From Pseudorhodoferax soli (GTDB lineage: Bacteria > Pseudomonadota > Gammaproteobacteria > Burkholderiales > Burkholderiaceae_C): a DNA stretch of 64,000 nucleotides. Where the stretch lies: assembly GCF_003337555.1 (NCBI RefSeq), contig NZ_QPJK01000003.1, positions 178,115 through 242,114 of the forward strand. The letters are read 5' to 3'. Below are positions 28,609 through 36,153 of this stretch, in pieces; the first letter of the stretch is position 1, and every line of letters begins with the position of its first letter. Made by a program: the position numbers and the translations under genes. The notes beneath the pieces were generated by a model. It searched no databases. It was not told the DNA's origin and saw nothing but the letters and a program-made list of their open reading frames with translations.

Positions 28609-28962
28609 TCAGGCGCCGCGGAAGCAGGACAGGCCCCAGGGCGTCAGCTTCACGGGCAGGTGGTAGTGGCGCGTGGTGTCGGCTACCGCGAAGCGGAACA
28701 CCTGCACGTCCATGAACGCGGGCTCGGGCAGCTGCGTGCCGCGCGCGCGGTAGTAGTCGGCCACGTGCAGCCGCAGCTCGTAGCGGCCTGCGGCCATGGG
28801 CTCGGCCACGCCTTCGATGGCCGCGACCAGGCCGTTGCTGCCCACCTGGCCCGACACCACCTCCCGCCACTGCCCGCCCTCCTGGGACAGCACGTCCACG
28901 CGCATGTTGCGCGCGACCTGGCCATTGGCGACATCGACGACGTGGACGGAAATGGTTTGCAT
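28609..28962 (-). CDS. uraH: 5-hydroxyisourate hydrolase (transthyretin-like)
   Basis: The protein has 117 aa, the size of HIUase. ISVHVVDVANGQVARNM at the N-terminus and RHYHLPVKLTPWG near the C-terminus carry the catalytic histidines. The family ends in the tetrapeptide YRGS; here the end reads FRGA, a conservative deviation. It hydrolyses 5-hydroxyisourate in urate breakdown. Other urate genes are absent from the window; it lies 30 nt downstream of a LysR gene and only 4 nt from the convergent receptor stop. Confidence 0.88.
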   Translation of the reverse strand: MQTISVHVVDVANGQVARNMRVDVLSQEGGQWREVVSGQVGSNGLVAAIEGVAEPMAAGRYELRLHVADYYRARGTQLPEPAFMDVQVFRFAVADTTRHYHLPVKLTPWGLSCFRGA

Positions 28963-28992
28963 GGCGCGTGCGGGGAGTGGAGGCGCCGCATC

Positions 28993-29895
28993 CTAACGTG
29001 CCGGCGGGCCTGCGCCTTGCCGCTCGGCCGCGTAGCGCTGTGCTTCCTCGCGCAACCAGGCGATGAAGTCCAGCGGCGGCGCGCCGGCCTGCGGCCATAC
29101 CAGCCAGTAGGGGTAGGCATAGGGTGCGCGGATGTCGGTCAGCGCGACGAGCTCGCCGCGGCGCAGCAGGCCGTCTGCCAGGCTCAGGCGTTCCAGCGCC
29201 ACGCCCATTCCCAGCCGTGCGGCCTCCAGCGAGAGGTTGGAATCGTTGATCCAGAGACCGCCCTCGGGCGAAGGCTCGGGCAGGCCGGCGCGCTGGCACC
29301 AGGGCGCCCAGGACTCGGCCGAACGGATCAGCGGGCACTGCAGCACCTCGGCCGGCGTGCGCGACAGCGCACCGCCGTTCAGGCCGGGCGCGGCCACCAT
29401 CACCAGTTCATCGGTGAACAGCTCCTCCTGCACCAGGCCGTCCCACGGGCCCTGGCCCATGCGGATGGCCAGTTGCGCGCCGGCCTGGCGCAGGTCCTGC
29501 AGATCCAGGCTGGCCTGCAGCCGCACGCGCCGGCCCGGATGCGCCGCCAGGTAGCGCGGCAGCCGCGGCAGCAGCCAGTGCTGCCCGAACGAGGGCATCA
29601 GCGCCACCACCAATTCGCCCGCACGCGGCCGGATGCGCAGGGCGCGCGTGGCGTCGCCGATGCCGTGCAGCGCCTCGCGTACCTGCAGGGCGTAGAGCCG
29701 CCCGTTCTCCGCGAGGCGCACGCCGCGGCCCTCGCGCTCGAACAGCGCCAGGCCCAGCAGGCTTTCGAGCTGGCGCAGCTGCTGGCTCACGGCCGAGTGC
29801 GTGACATGCAGCTCCTCGGCCGCGCGGCCCACGCTGCCCAGCCGCGCCACGGCCTCGAAGCAGCGCAGGGCGTTCATGGGTGGCAGGTCGTTCAT
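28993..29895 (-). CDS. LysR-type transcriptional regulator (GcvA-like)
   Basis: The regulator is 300 aa. The N-terminal winged HTH (residues ~5-64) has NALRCFEAVARLGSVGRAAEELHVTHSAVSQQ split normally, and a periplasmic-binding-like effector domain follows. The ATG at 29895 (MNDLPPMNAL) fits the family; upstream codons read into the promoter. It is divergent from a glutathione S-transferase gene, the typical LysR arrangement, with a perfect inverted repeat between. The uraH gene downstream may be a second target. Confidence 0.88.
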   Translation of the reverse strand: MNDLPPMNALRCFEAVARLGSVGRAAEELHVTHSAVSQQLRQLESLLGLALFEREGRGVRLAENGRLYALQVREALHGIGDATRALRIRPRAGELVVALMPSFGQHWLLPRLPRYLAAHPGRRVRLQASLDLQDLRQAGAQLAIRMGQGPWDGLVQEELFTDELVMVAAPGLNGGALSRTPAEVLQCPLIRSAESWAPWCQRAGLPEPSPEGGLWINDSNLSLEAARLGMGVALERLSLADGLLRRGELVALTDIRAPYAYPYWLVWPQAGAPPLDFIAWLREEAQRYAAERQGAGPPAR

Positions 29896-29914
29896 GTCAG
29901 TTTTTCTAACGGGT

Positions 29915-29932
29915 TCGACAACAAGATGTCGA
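29915..29932. promoter_or_regulatory. Inverted repeat in the LysR/GST divergent region
   Basis: TCGACA-N6-TGTCGA is a perfect 6-bp dyad, 20 bases before the lysR start and 75 before gst. It is a good candidate LysR regulatory site acting on both promoters. Confidence 0.55.
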
Positions 29933-30007
29933 TGGTAGGCCAAGCGTTTATTGGATAAATTTTCCGCTCGCCCGCAGATGGCTGCGGGCCGATGAAGGAG
30001 AACTGAA

Positions 30008-30631
30008 ATGATGCAGCTGGTCGGCATGCTCGACTCGCCCTATGTGCGCCGCGTTGCCGTGGGTCTGGAACTGCTGGGACTGCCGTTCGAATCGCGGCCG
30101 ATCTCGGTGTTCCGGCAGATGGACGCCTTCCGTGCGATCAACCCCGTCATCAAGGCGCCCACGCTGGTGACGACCGAGGGGGTGGTGTTGATGGATTCCA
30201 GCCTGATCCTGGACCATGCGGAAAGCCTGGCCGGCCCCGCCCGCAGCCTGTGGCCCGCGGCGGCGGCCGAGCGCCTGCGCGCGCTGCGGCTCACGGGCCT
30301 GGCGCTGGCCGCGTGCGAGAAGGCCGTGCAGATCGTCTACGAGCAGCAGGTGCGCCCGCCCGAGAAGCGGCACCAGCCCTGGCTGGACCGGGTCCATGCC
30401 CAGATGCTGGCCGGCTTCGGTGCGCTGGAGGACGAACTGCGGCGCGGCCCGCCGCCGCAGCCAGCCGGCGGCCAGCCGGTCGGGCAGGCCGAGCTGACGC
30501 TGGCCGTGGTCTGGCATTTCGCGCGGCAGCTCGTGCCGGAGCACCTGCCCGAGGCGCCGTTCCCGCTGCAGCGTGCGGCCTCGGAACGGGCCGAGGCGCT
30601 GCCGGCCTTCGCCGCCTGGCCGCATGCCTGA
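30008..30631 (+). CDS. Glutathione S-transferase family protein
   Basis: The protein is 207 aa: N-terminal thioredoxin-like domain with S10 in DSPYVRRVAV as the likely glutathione-activating residue and an IKAPTLV cis-Pro segment, then an all-alpha C-terminal domain. The substrate is unknown; a bacterial zeta/theta-like detoxification role is possible. An AAGGAG ribosome site 7 nt before ATG 30008 supports the start. It is divergent from the LysR regulator. Confidence 0.85.
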   Translation: MMQLVGMLDSPYVRRVAVGLELLGLPFESRPISVFRQMDAFRAINPVIKAPTLVTTEGVVLMDSSLILDHAESLAGPARSLWPAAAAERLRALRLTGLALAACEKAVQIVYEQQVRPPEKRHQPWLDRVHAQMLAGFGALEDELRRGPPPQPAGGQPVGQAELTLAVVWHFARQLVPEHLPEAPFPLQRAASERAEALPAFAAWPHA

Positions 30632-30640
30632 CGGGCGCAC

Positions 30641-30656
30641 GGCCCTGCACGGGGCC
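30641..30656. terminator. Weak hairpin between gst and the sensor kinase stops
   Basis: GGCCC-TGCACG-GGGCC in the 33-base convergent gap. Its stem is short and it has no T-tract, so only a tentative terminator. Confidence 0.25.
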
Positions 30657-30664
30657 ATCTGCCT

Positions 30665-32617
30665 TCAGGCCTGACGCCGGTCCACCGGCAGCAACAGGGT
30701 GAGGCAGGTGCCCGCGCCGCTGGATTCCAGCTGCACGCTGGCACCGATGTCTTTCGCACGGCGCTGCTGGTTCGCCAGGCCCTTGCCGGTGGCCCCGGCG
30801 AGCGGCGGTGGAACGCGGAAGCCGCGGCCGTTGTCGCGCACCGACACGGCCACCTCGTTGCCCTGCATGCGGGTGGCCAGGGTGATGCGCGTGGCGTCGG
30901 CATGCTTCACGATGTTGGCCAGCGCCTCCTGCAGGATGCGCAGGATGTGCAGCGAGGCCTTGGGCTCCAGCCACTCGAGCGCCGCGATCGGCTGGACGTC
31001 CCACTGCAGCTGCAGGCCGCTGTCCTCCAGGCGCGGTCCGGCCCGAAAGCGCAGGGTGGCCAGCAGCAACAGCAGGTCCGATTCGACCGGCTCCATCGAA
31101 TCGATGGCCAGCTTGAGATCATCGATGCAGCTCTTGAGCACCTGCGCCACGGCGGCCTCGTCCAGGTGCCCGCGCTCCACCACCCGCAGGGCGGTGGTCA
31201 GCGAGGAACCCACGCCGTCGTGCATGTCCTGCATGAAGCGCTGGCGCTCCTGGCTCAGGGTCTGCAGGCGGTCGCTCTCGCGCAGTTCCAGGTGGGTGGC
31301 GGTCAGCTCGGCTTCCTTGGCGCGCAGGTGCAGCGCCAGCGCGTCGTTGGACCGCTGCACCACCGCCGTGGCTTCGCTGCGCAGCAGGTGGAAGCGGTAG
31401 GCCAGCGTGAAGGCCAGCAGCAGCATCTCCAGCGCCGAACCCAGTTGCAGCCCCTGCTGCGTGAAGCTGTTGTGCGGGATCACGGCCAGCGTCTTGAGCT
31501 CGATCATGAAGCCGCCCAGCAGCAGCATGGAGAACGCGATGCACAGCAGCGCGGCGATGCGTTGGCGCCGCACGACCGCGCCATGCGCCACCACGGCAAG
31601 CAGCGCCAGCCCCGACATCGCCCACACCACGGAGACCGGCGCGGTCAGGGCCTGCGGCGCCACCAGGAAGCCCCCGGCCAGCGACAGCGTGGCGCCGATC
31701 AGCACCTGCATGGCCCGGTCGATGCGCGGCGCGGTGGCGCGCAAGTCCAGCGTGCGCCGGATGAACATGACCTGCGCGGCCATGGCCAGCGAATACAGCA
31801 CATTGAACGAGATGCCGGCCCACGACGAAGCCGCAGGCCACAGGAACTCGGCGGCGAAGCCGTTCACGGTGGAGATGGTCAGCGCCATCGCGCTCGCGAA
31901 GACGCAATACCAGAAATAGACCGCATCGCGCAGCGTCACGAGCATCAGCAGGTTGTAGACGACCAAAGCGGCCGCAAGGCCGAAGTAGGCGGCCTGGACC
32001 AGGTCCTGGGCGCGGTCGTCCGCGCGGAAGGCGGCAGGCTCCCACAGCGTCGCCGGCACCACGATGCCGTTGTGTCCCTGCACCCGCAGGTAGAAGGTCT
32101 GCTCCGCGTGCGCCGGCAGCGTGACGGGAAACACGAAGAACCGGCTAGGGTAGGCCCGTGTGGCGAACGGCCGCGCGGCCCCGGTCGACACCGTGTCCCA
32201 GCCGCCGGCCGGCGAGGGCGCGTGGAAGTCCACCTGCGAGAGCATCGGAAAGTTGATCTCCAGGAGCCGCTCGAGAGCCACGGCAGAGCCGTTGCGCAGG
32301 CGCAGGCGGAACCACAGCGCCGCATCCGTGAACCCGTAGTTCAAGGCGCCCGGCCGGTCGCTGGCGGGCATGAAGCGCTGCTGTGCCGCGGGCTGCTGCA
32401 CGTCGTCCAGTGTCATGCCGCGCCCGGTGTCGACCAGCACCGACAGATGGGGTGCGAGCGAGATGGCATCGGCGCTGGCGGGGGCAATCTCCAAGGGCGG
32501 ATCGGCTGCCGGCGCCGCGGCGCAGTGCAGCAGCGGGCACAGCGCAAGAAGCAATGGAAGCAGCCAGCGGACCCTGTCGGTGTGCATGCGCTGCCGCCAG
32601 GGCCGCGCCGGCGTCAT
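30665..32617 (-). CDS. 7TM (7TMR-DISM) sensor histidine kinase
   Basis: The kinase has 650 aa. A signal peptide (~residues 15-36) leads to a periplasmic 7TMR-DISMED2 domain (~40-195), then seven membrane helices (~195-410), a short coiled coil, a NarL-type dimerisation box with H466 in QDMHDGVGSSL, and an HATPase domain (N568 in LANIVKH, DNGRGF near 595, GKGLANQ). It would sense a carbohydrate-like or envelope ligand and phosphorylate the adjacent response regulator. The ATG at 32617 overlaps the regulator stop (ATGA), so both are coupled. Confidence 0.9.
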   Translation of the reverse strand: MTPARPWRQRMHTDRVRWLLPLLLALCPLLHCAAAPAADPPLEIAPASADAISLAPHLSVLVDTGRGMTLDDVQQPAAQQRFMPASDRPGALNYGFTDAALWFRLRLRNGSAVALERLLEINFPMLSQVDFHAPSPAGGWDTVSTGAARPFATRAYPSRFFVFPVTLPAHAEQTFYLRVQGHNGIVVPATLWEPAAFRADDRAQDLVQAAYFGLAAALVVYNLLMLVTLRDAVYFWYCVFASAMALTISTVNGFAAEFLWPAASSWAGISFNVLYSLAMAAQVMFIRRTLDLRATAPRIDRAMQVLIGATLSLAGGFLVAPQALTAPVSVVWAMSGLALLAVVAHGAVVRRQRIAALLCIAFSMLLLGGFMIELKTLAVIPHNSFTQQGLQLGSALEMLLLAFTLAYRFHLLRSEATAVVQRSNDALALHLRAKEAELTATHLELRESDRLQTLSQERQRFMQDMHDGVGSSLTTALRVVERGHLDEAAVAQVLKSCIDDLKLAIDSMEPVESDLLLLLATLRFRAGPRLEDSGLQLQWDVQPIAALEWLEPKASLHILRILQEALANIVKHADATRITLATRMQGNEVAVSVRDNGRGFRVPPPLAGATGKGLANQQRRAKDIGASVQLESSGAGTCLTLLLPVDRRQA

Positions 32618-33327
32618 CGCAGGTCGCCGAGCAGGCCCAGGTGCCGCGCTTCGTAGATGGCCTCCATGCGGGAGCTGACGTTGAGCTTTTCGTAGGTGCG
32701 GCGCACATAGGTCTGCACCGTGTGGTGCGACACCCCGATGAACCCTGCGATCTCGTGGACGGTGAAGCCCTTGGTGACGTGGCCCAGCACCTCGCGCTCG
32801 CGTGCCGACAGCGTCACGGACGGTTCGGCCTGGCCAGGCGCAGTGCCCGCCTGCGCGGCCGGGCTGGCGCCCGGATGGAAGTGCGCCAGCACCTTGCGGG
32901 CGATCAGCGGACTCACCGGACTGCCCCCGGCGTGCAGGCTGCGGATGGCCGCGACCAGTTCGCCCGGAGCCTGGTCCTTCAGCAGGTAACCGTAGGCACC
33001 GGCCTCCAGCGAGCGGATCACATGGCCTTCGTCGCCGAAGGTGGTGCTGACCATGGCGTGGCACGCCGGCCACCGCTGGCGCGCATGCCGGATCACGTCG
33101 ATGCCCGAGCCGTCCGGCAAGCCCAGGTCGACCACCAGCACGTCGGCGGGCGCCTGGTCGAGCATGGCAAAGGCTTGCGCGAGGCTGGTGGCACAGCCTT
33201 GCAGTGCGAGGTCAGGCGCGGCGGCGATGGCGGCCGCCATCGCCTGCTGGAATGCGGCGTCGTCCTCGACCAGCGCGACCTGGATCGGACGACCGGTGTT
33301 CGGCGGGGGGCAAGACGGGATGTCCAT
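32614..33327 (-). CDS. NarL/LuxR-type response regulator
   Basis: The regulator is 237 aa: a receiver domain (acidic pocket E21-D23, phospho-acceptor D67 in VVDLGLPDG, K117) followed by a GerE HTH (~173-237, LSAREREVLGHVTKG and VSHHTVQTYVRRTYEKL). The partner kinase gene overlaps by 4 nt. A likely target is the divergent secreted protein gene, whose leader contains a dyad. The N-terminal 14-residue Pro-rich extension is short and start choice could be later. Confidence 0.9.
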   Translation of the reverse strand: MDIPSCPPPNTGRPIQVALVEDDAAFQQAMAAAIAAAPDLALQGCATSLAQAFAMLDQAPADVLVVDLGLPDGSGIDVIRHARQRWPACHAMVSTTFGDEGHVIRSLEAGAYGYLLKDQAPGELVAAIRSLHAGGSPVSPLIARKVLAHFHPGASPAAQAGTAPGQAEPSVTLSAREREVLGHVTKGFTVHEIAGFIGVSHHTVQTYVRRTYEKLNVSSRMEAIYEARHLGLLGDLR

Positions 33328-33410
33328 ACAGCTTGCGAAGGCGCAGTCCCGGGGTGGTGGTGCTGCATTTTGCCGATACAGCGTTCAAAAAATCCGCAAA
33401 TGCGTGATTT

Positions 33411-33432
33411 CTGTCACCTGTTTTTGGGACAG
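33411..33432. promoter_or_regulatory. Dyad in the response-regulator / secreted-protein divergent region
   Basis: CTGTC (33411-33415) and GACAG (33428-33432), separated by 12 bases, form an inverted repeat about 62 bp before the hypothetical secreted gene. It is a candidate binding site for the adjacent response regulator. Confidence 0.35.
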
Positions 33433-33494
33433 ACGCAGGCAGGAGGCGTCCCTAGCATCGACGGCAAACCTGCATCCACTCCCGAAGGACGGCC

Positions 33495-34004
33495 ATGACG
33501 CTGTTGCCGAACCCGTCGCTCTCCATGCCGCGCAGCGCCCGCCCCGGGCTGGTCGGCGCGGGACTCGCCGCCGTGGCGTTGCTGGCTTGCCATGCCTGGC
33601 TGCCGGGCAACGCACCGCTGTCGTCCGCACCCAGGGCCGTACCGCTGGTGCACCCCATGACGGCACAGGACGACGGCTTTGCCGATGGCCTGCTGTGGGA
33701 ATGGCCGGCGCAGATGGCCGGCGCGGCCGGCATGTTCCAGTGCGCGCCGACGGTGGGCAGCGAGGTACAGGCATCCGTGATCGTCTGGACGGACAGCGCA
33801 GACAACGTCTTGGCCTTCGGTTCCGCGATCGAAGGTGCGCCATGGCCCGCGTACGCCGCCGCGTTCATGCCGGCGCAGGCCGGCGGACCAGCTCAGCCGA
33901 TCCACATGGCAGAGCAGGGCCACGCGGTGGGGGCGTCCGGCCGCGACCGCTTCGTGCAGTTGCGCGGCACGCGGCTGGCCTGCGTGCGCACCTGGGACGA
34001 CTAG
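33495..34004 (+). CDS. Hypothetical secreted protein
   Basis: This 169-aa protein has a start at ATG 33495 with a GAAGGAC ribosome site. Residues ~18-32 form a hydrophobic signal-like segment (LVGAGLAAVALLACHAW); an alternative start is the internal Met 11. The remaining ~135 residues are a compact domain with two Cys (MFQCAP and RLACVR) that could form a disulfide. No family is recognised. It is divergent from the two-component operon and may be its target. A small membrane protein starts 8 nt downstream. Confidence 0.6.
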   Translation: MTLLPNPSLSMPRSARPGLVGAGLAAVALLACHAWLPGNAPLSSAPRAVPLVHPMTAQDDGFADGLLWEWPAQMAGAAGMFQCAPTVGSEVQASVIVWTDSADNVLAFGSAIEGAPWPAYAAAFMPAQAGGPAQPIHMAEQGHAVGASGRDRFVQLRGTRLACVRTWDD

Positions 34005-34012
34005 GACCGGCC

Positions 34013-34429
34013 ATGGACACCATGCCGTACCTGGGCGACGCCCTGGGTTGGGCTGCCGCTGCATTCACGTTGCTGACGTTCTCCTGCCACCACATGCTGC
34101 GCCTGCGGTGCTGGGCGCTGGTGGCCAACGCCGCCTTCATCGCCTACGGCTTGTCCGCCCATCTCTGGCCGGTGCTGGCACTGCATTGCGTGCTGGTGCC
34201 GATCAACGCCTTCCGGCTGCTGGGGACGTTGCGGTCCGGGCGGCCACCGCGGGAGCCGGTGGCGCAGCAGCCTGTCCGGGCCAGCCCAGCCGGCGCGACA
34301 CCTCGGCCGCGGCGCTGCGCACGGCGCGTGCGGCCGCCGAATCCCACTGCGCCGGGAAGTGGTCCTGGTGGCCGAGTGCCGTCACCACGATGGCGGGTTG
34401 GCCCTCGTGATCCAGGGCCGCCGCACTGA
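34013..34429 (+). CDS. Small membrane protein (CBU_0592/YgjV-like) with a long 3' extension
   Basis: The first ~75 residues are convincing: three helices with LGWAAAAFTLLTFSCHHML and RCWALVANAAFIAYG, then PVLALHCVLVPINAFRLL, as in CBU_0592/YgjV-type proteins of 75-95 aa. The frame does not stop where expected but runs on as Pro/Arg-rich sequence to 34429 (138 aa total), overlapping 227 bases of the convergent IclR gene. Either the tail is translated junk or a stop has been lost. Function is unknown. Confidence 0.55.
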   Translation: MDTMPYLGDALGWAAAAFTLLTFSCHHMLRLRCWALVANAAFIAYGLSAHLWPVLALHCVLVPINAFRLLGTLRSGRPPREPVAQQPVRASPAGATPRPRRCARRVRPPNPTAPGSGPGGRVPSPRWRVGPRDPGPPH

Positions 34430-35063
34430 ACGCATTGACGCCCGGCATCGGCCGGCCGTTGGCGCGCGCCACCCCGTGTGCACGCCATTCCTCCACCGCA
34501 TCTTGCAGTTCGGTGCGCTGCGCTGCCGACAGCGGCCGGCCGGCCTGGTCCGGGTCGCCCAGCGGGCCGGCGAGCGTGCGCTCGATCCGCTCGAGCGGCA
34601 ACACCGCGGCGAAGGCCCGGCCCGTGGCCGTGCCCAGCAGTGACATCACAGTGCCCGCCCGCATGGACACATGCAGCGGCTGGCGCGCGTCGATCATGCG
34701 CACGATGGTGGCGCCGAAGTTGCCCCACACCGCCAGCGCCACGGCATAGCCCGTGCGCTGCGCCAGTTCCTCGGCCACCGGCGTGGCGGCCTTCACCGGG
34801 TCGAGTTGGTGCAGGTAGGTCAGCCCCAGTTGCAGGGCCGCCGGCCCCAGCGCATAGTGGCCGCTGCCCGTGTCCTGGGCGATCAGCTCCAGGCGGCTGA
34901 AGCTCACGAGGTAGGGGTGGGCGCGGGATGGCGGCATGTCGGCCGCCGCGGCCAGGTCCTTCAGCGACATCGCGCCGGGCCGGCCCGCCAGGGCCAGCAG
35001 CAACCGCGCGCCCACCTCGGCCGATTGCACCGCGCGCTGGCCCTTGTCTTGTGTCCTGTCCAT
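34203..35063 (-). CDS. IclR family transcriptional regulator of the homogentisate operon
   Basis: This 286-aa protein has an N-terminal winged HTH (residues ~10-68, with MSLKDLAAAADMPPSRAHPYLVSF split normally) and a C-terminal IclR effector domain (GTVMSLLGTATGRAF, then SAAALDHEGQPAIVVTALG). Start 35063 is the first ATG; upstream codons lie in the operator region. It is divergent from a seven-gene aromatic operon and presumably represses or activates it in response to a pathway intermediate. The last ~25 residues are Ala/Pro-rich and overlap the convergent small membrane gene. Confidence 0.9.
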   Translation of the reverse strand: MDRTQDKGQRAVQSAEVGARLLLALAGRPGAMSLKDLAAAADMPPSRAHPYLVSFSRLELIAQDTGSGHYALGPAALQLGLTYLHQLDPVKAATPVAEELAQRTGYAVALAVWGNFGATIVRMIDARQPLHVSMRAGTVMSLLGTATGRAFAAVLPLERIERTLAGPLGDPDQAGRPLSAAQRTELQDAVEEWRAHGVARANGRPMPGVNAFSAAALDHEGQPAIVVTALGHQDHFPAQWDSAAARAVRSAAAEVSRRLGWPGQAAAPPAPAVAARTATSPAAGRR

Positions 35064-35072
35064 GGCGGCGAG

Positions 35073-35144
35073 TTTGCAATACGCAAATCCATTTGACAAA
35101 CTCGTGCAAACAGAAATAATGCAAACCAGTTTGTCATTGACAAA
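35073..35144. promoter_or_regulatory. IclR operator array, AT-rich divergent promoter region
   Basis: This is the most AT-rich stretch around. It holds TTTGC-AATAC-GCAAA (35073-35087), an imperfect TTTGACA...GTGCAAA pair (35092-35110), and the perfect TTTGTCA-T-TGACAAA (35130-35144). All share a TTTG...CAAA pattern. They fill the space between the iclR and MBL starts and probably bind the IclR protein and cover both promoters. Confidence 0.65.
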
Positions 35145-35169
35145 TATCAACCCCGCAGGAGACACCCCG

Positions 35170-36129
35170 ATGAGCACGGAAAAGAAGTTCGCGTCCCAGG
35201 CCGACCTGGAAGAGAAGAAGGTCACCTTCAGCCAGATCTCCGAGCACGCCTGGGCCTACACAGCCGAGGGCGACCCGAACACCGGCATCGTCATCGGCGA
35301 CGACGCCGTGCTGGTGGCCGACACCCAGGCCACGCCGGCGATGGCGGCCGACGTGATCCGCCGCATCCGCGAGGTGACCGACAAGCCCATTAAGTACGTG
35401 GTGCTGACCCACTACCACGCGGTGCGCGTGCTGGGCGCCAGCGCCTACCAGCCGCAGCAGATCCTGGCCAGCCAGGACACCTACGACCTGATCGTCGAGC
35501 GCGGCGAGCAGGACAAGGCCAGCGAGATCGGCCGCTTCCCGCGCCTGTTCCAGAACGTGGAGACGGTGCCGGCCGGCATGACCTGGCCGACCATGACCTT
35601 CACCGGCAAGATGACCGTCTGGCTGGGCAAGCTGGAGGTGCAGCTGCTGCAGCTGGGCCGCGGCCACACCAAGGGCGACACCGTCGTCTGGCTGCCGGGC
35701 GAGAAGGCGCTGCTGTCCGGCGACCTGGTGGAGTTCGGCGCCACGCCCTACGCCGGCGACGCCTACTTCAAGGACTGGCCGAAGACGCTGGACAACCTGG
35801 CCGCGCTGGAGCCGCGTGCGCTGGTGCCGGGCCGCGGCGCCGCGCTGACCACGCCAGCGGATGTGGCCAAGGGCCTGCGCGAGACGCGCGACTTCATCGC
35901 CGACGTCTACGCCAACGTGCAGAAGGGCGTGGCCGCCGGCAAGGACCTGAACGCCGTCTACAAGGACACCTTCGCCGCGCTCAAGCCCAAGTACGGCCAC
36001 TGGGTCATCTTCGACCACTGCATGCCCTTCGACGTGACGCGCTGCTACGACGAAGCCACGCAATACGCCGACCCGCGCATCTGGACCGCCGAGCGCGATA
36101 TCCAGATGTGGAAGACGCTGGAAGGCTGA
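35170..36129 (+). CDS. MBL-fold metallo-hydrolase-like protein with altered metal motif
   Basis: The protein has 319 aa and the MBL fold: second-half metal ligands H166 (GRGHTKGDT) and D185 (LLSGDLVEF) are present, with a C-terminal FDHCMPFDV. The usual HxHxDH motif reads HYHAVR (81-86), so Asp and the last His are Val and Arg. A two-metal hydrolase site is therefore unlikely as drawn; a mono-metal or redox/thioester role is possible. It is the first gene of the operon behind the IclR operator array, with 24 nt to the hydroxylase. Function unknown. Confidence 0.85.
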   Translation: MSTEKKFASQADLEEKKVTFSQISEHAWAYTAEGDPNTGIVIGDDAVLVADTQATPAMAADVIRRIREVTDKPIKYVVLTHYHAVRVLGASAYQPQQILASQDTYDLIVERGEQDKASEIGRFPRLFQNVETVPAGMTWPTMTFTGKMTVWLGKLEVQLLQLGRGHTKGDTVVWLPGEKALLSGDLVEFGATPYAGDAYFKDWPKTLDNLAALEPRALVPGRGAALTTPADVAKGLRETRDFIADVYANVQKGVAAGKDLNAVYKDTFAALKPKYGHWVIFDHCMPFDVTRCYDEATQYADPRIWTAERDIQMWKTLEG

Positions 36130-36153
36130 GCGGCGCGCGGAGGAGACAACGAC

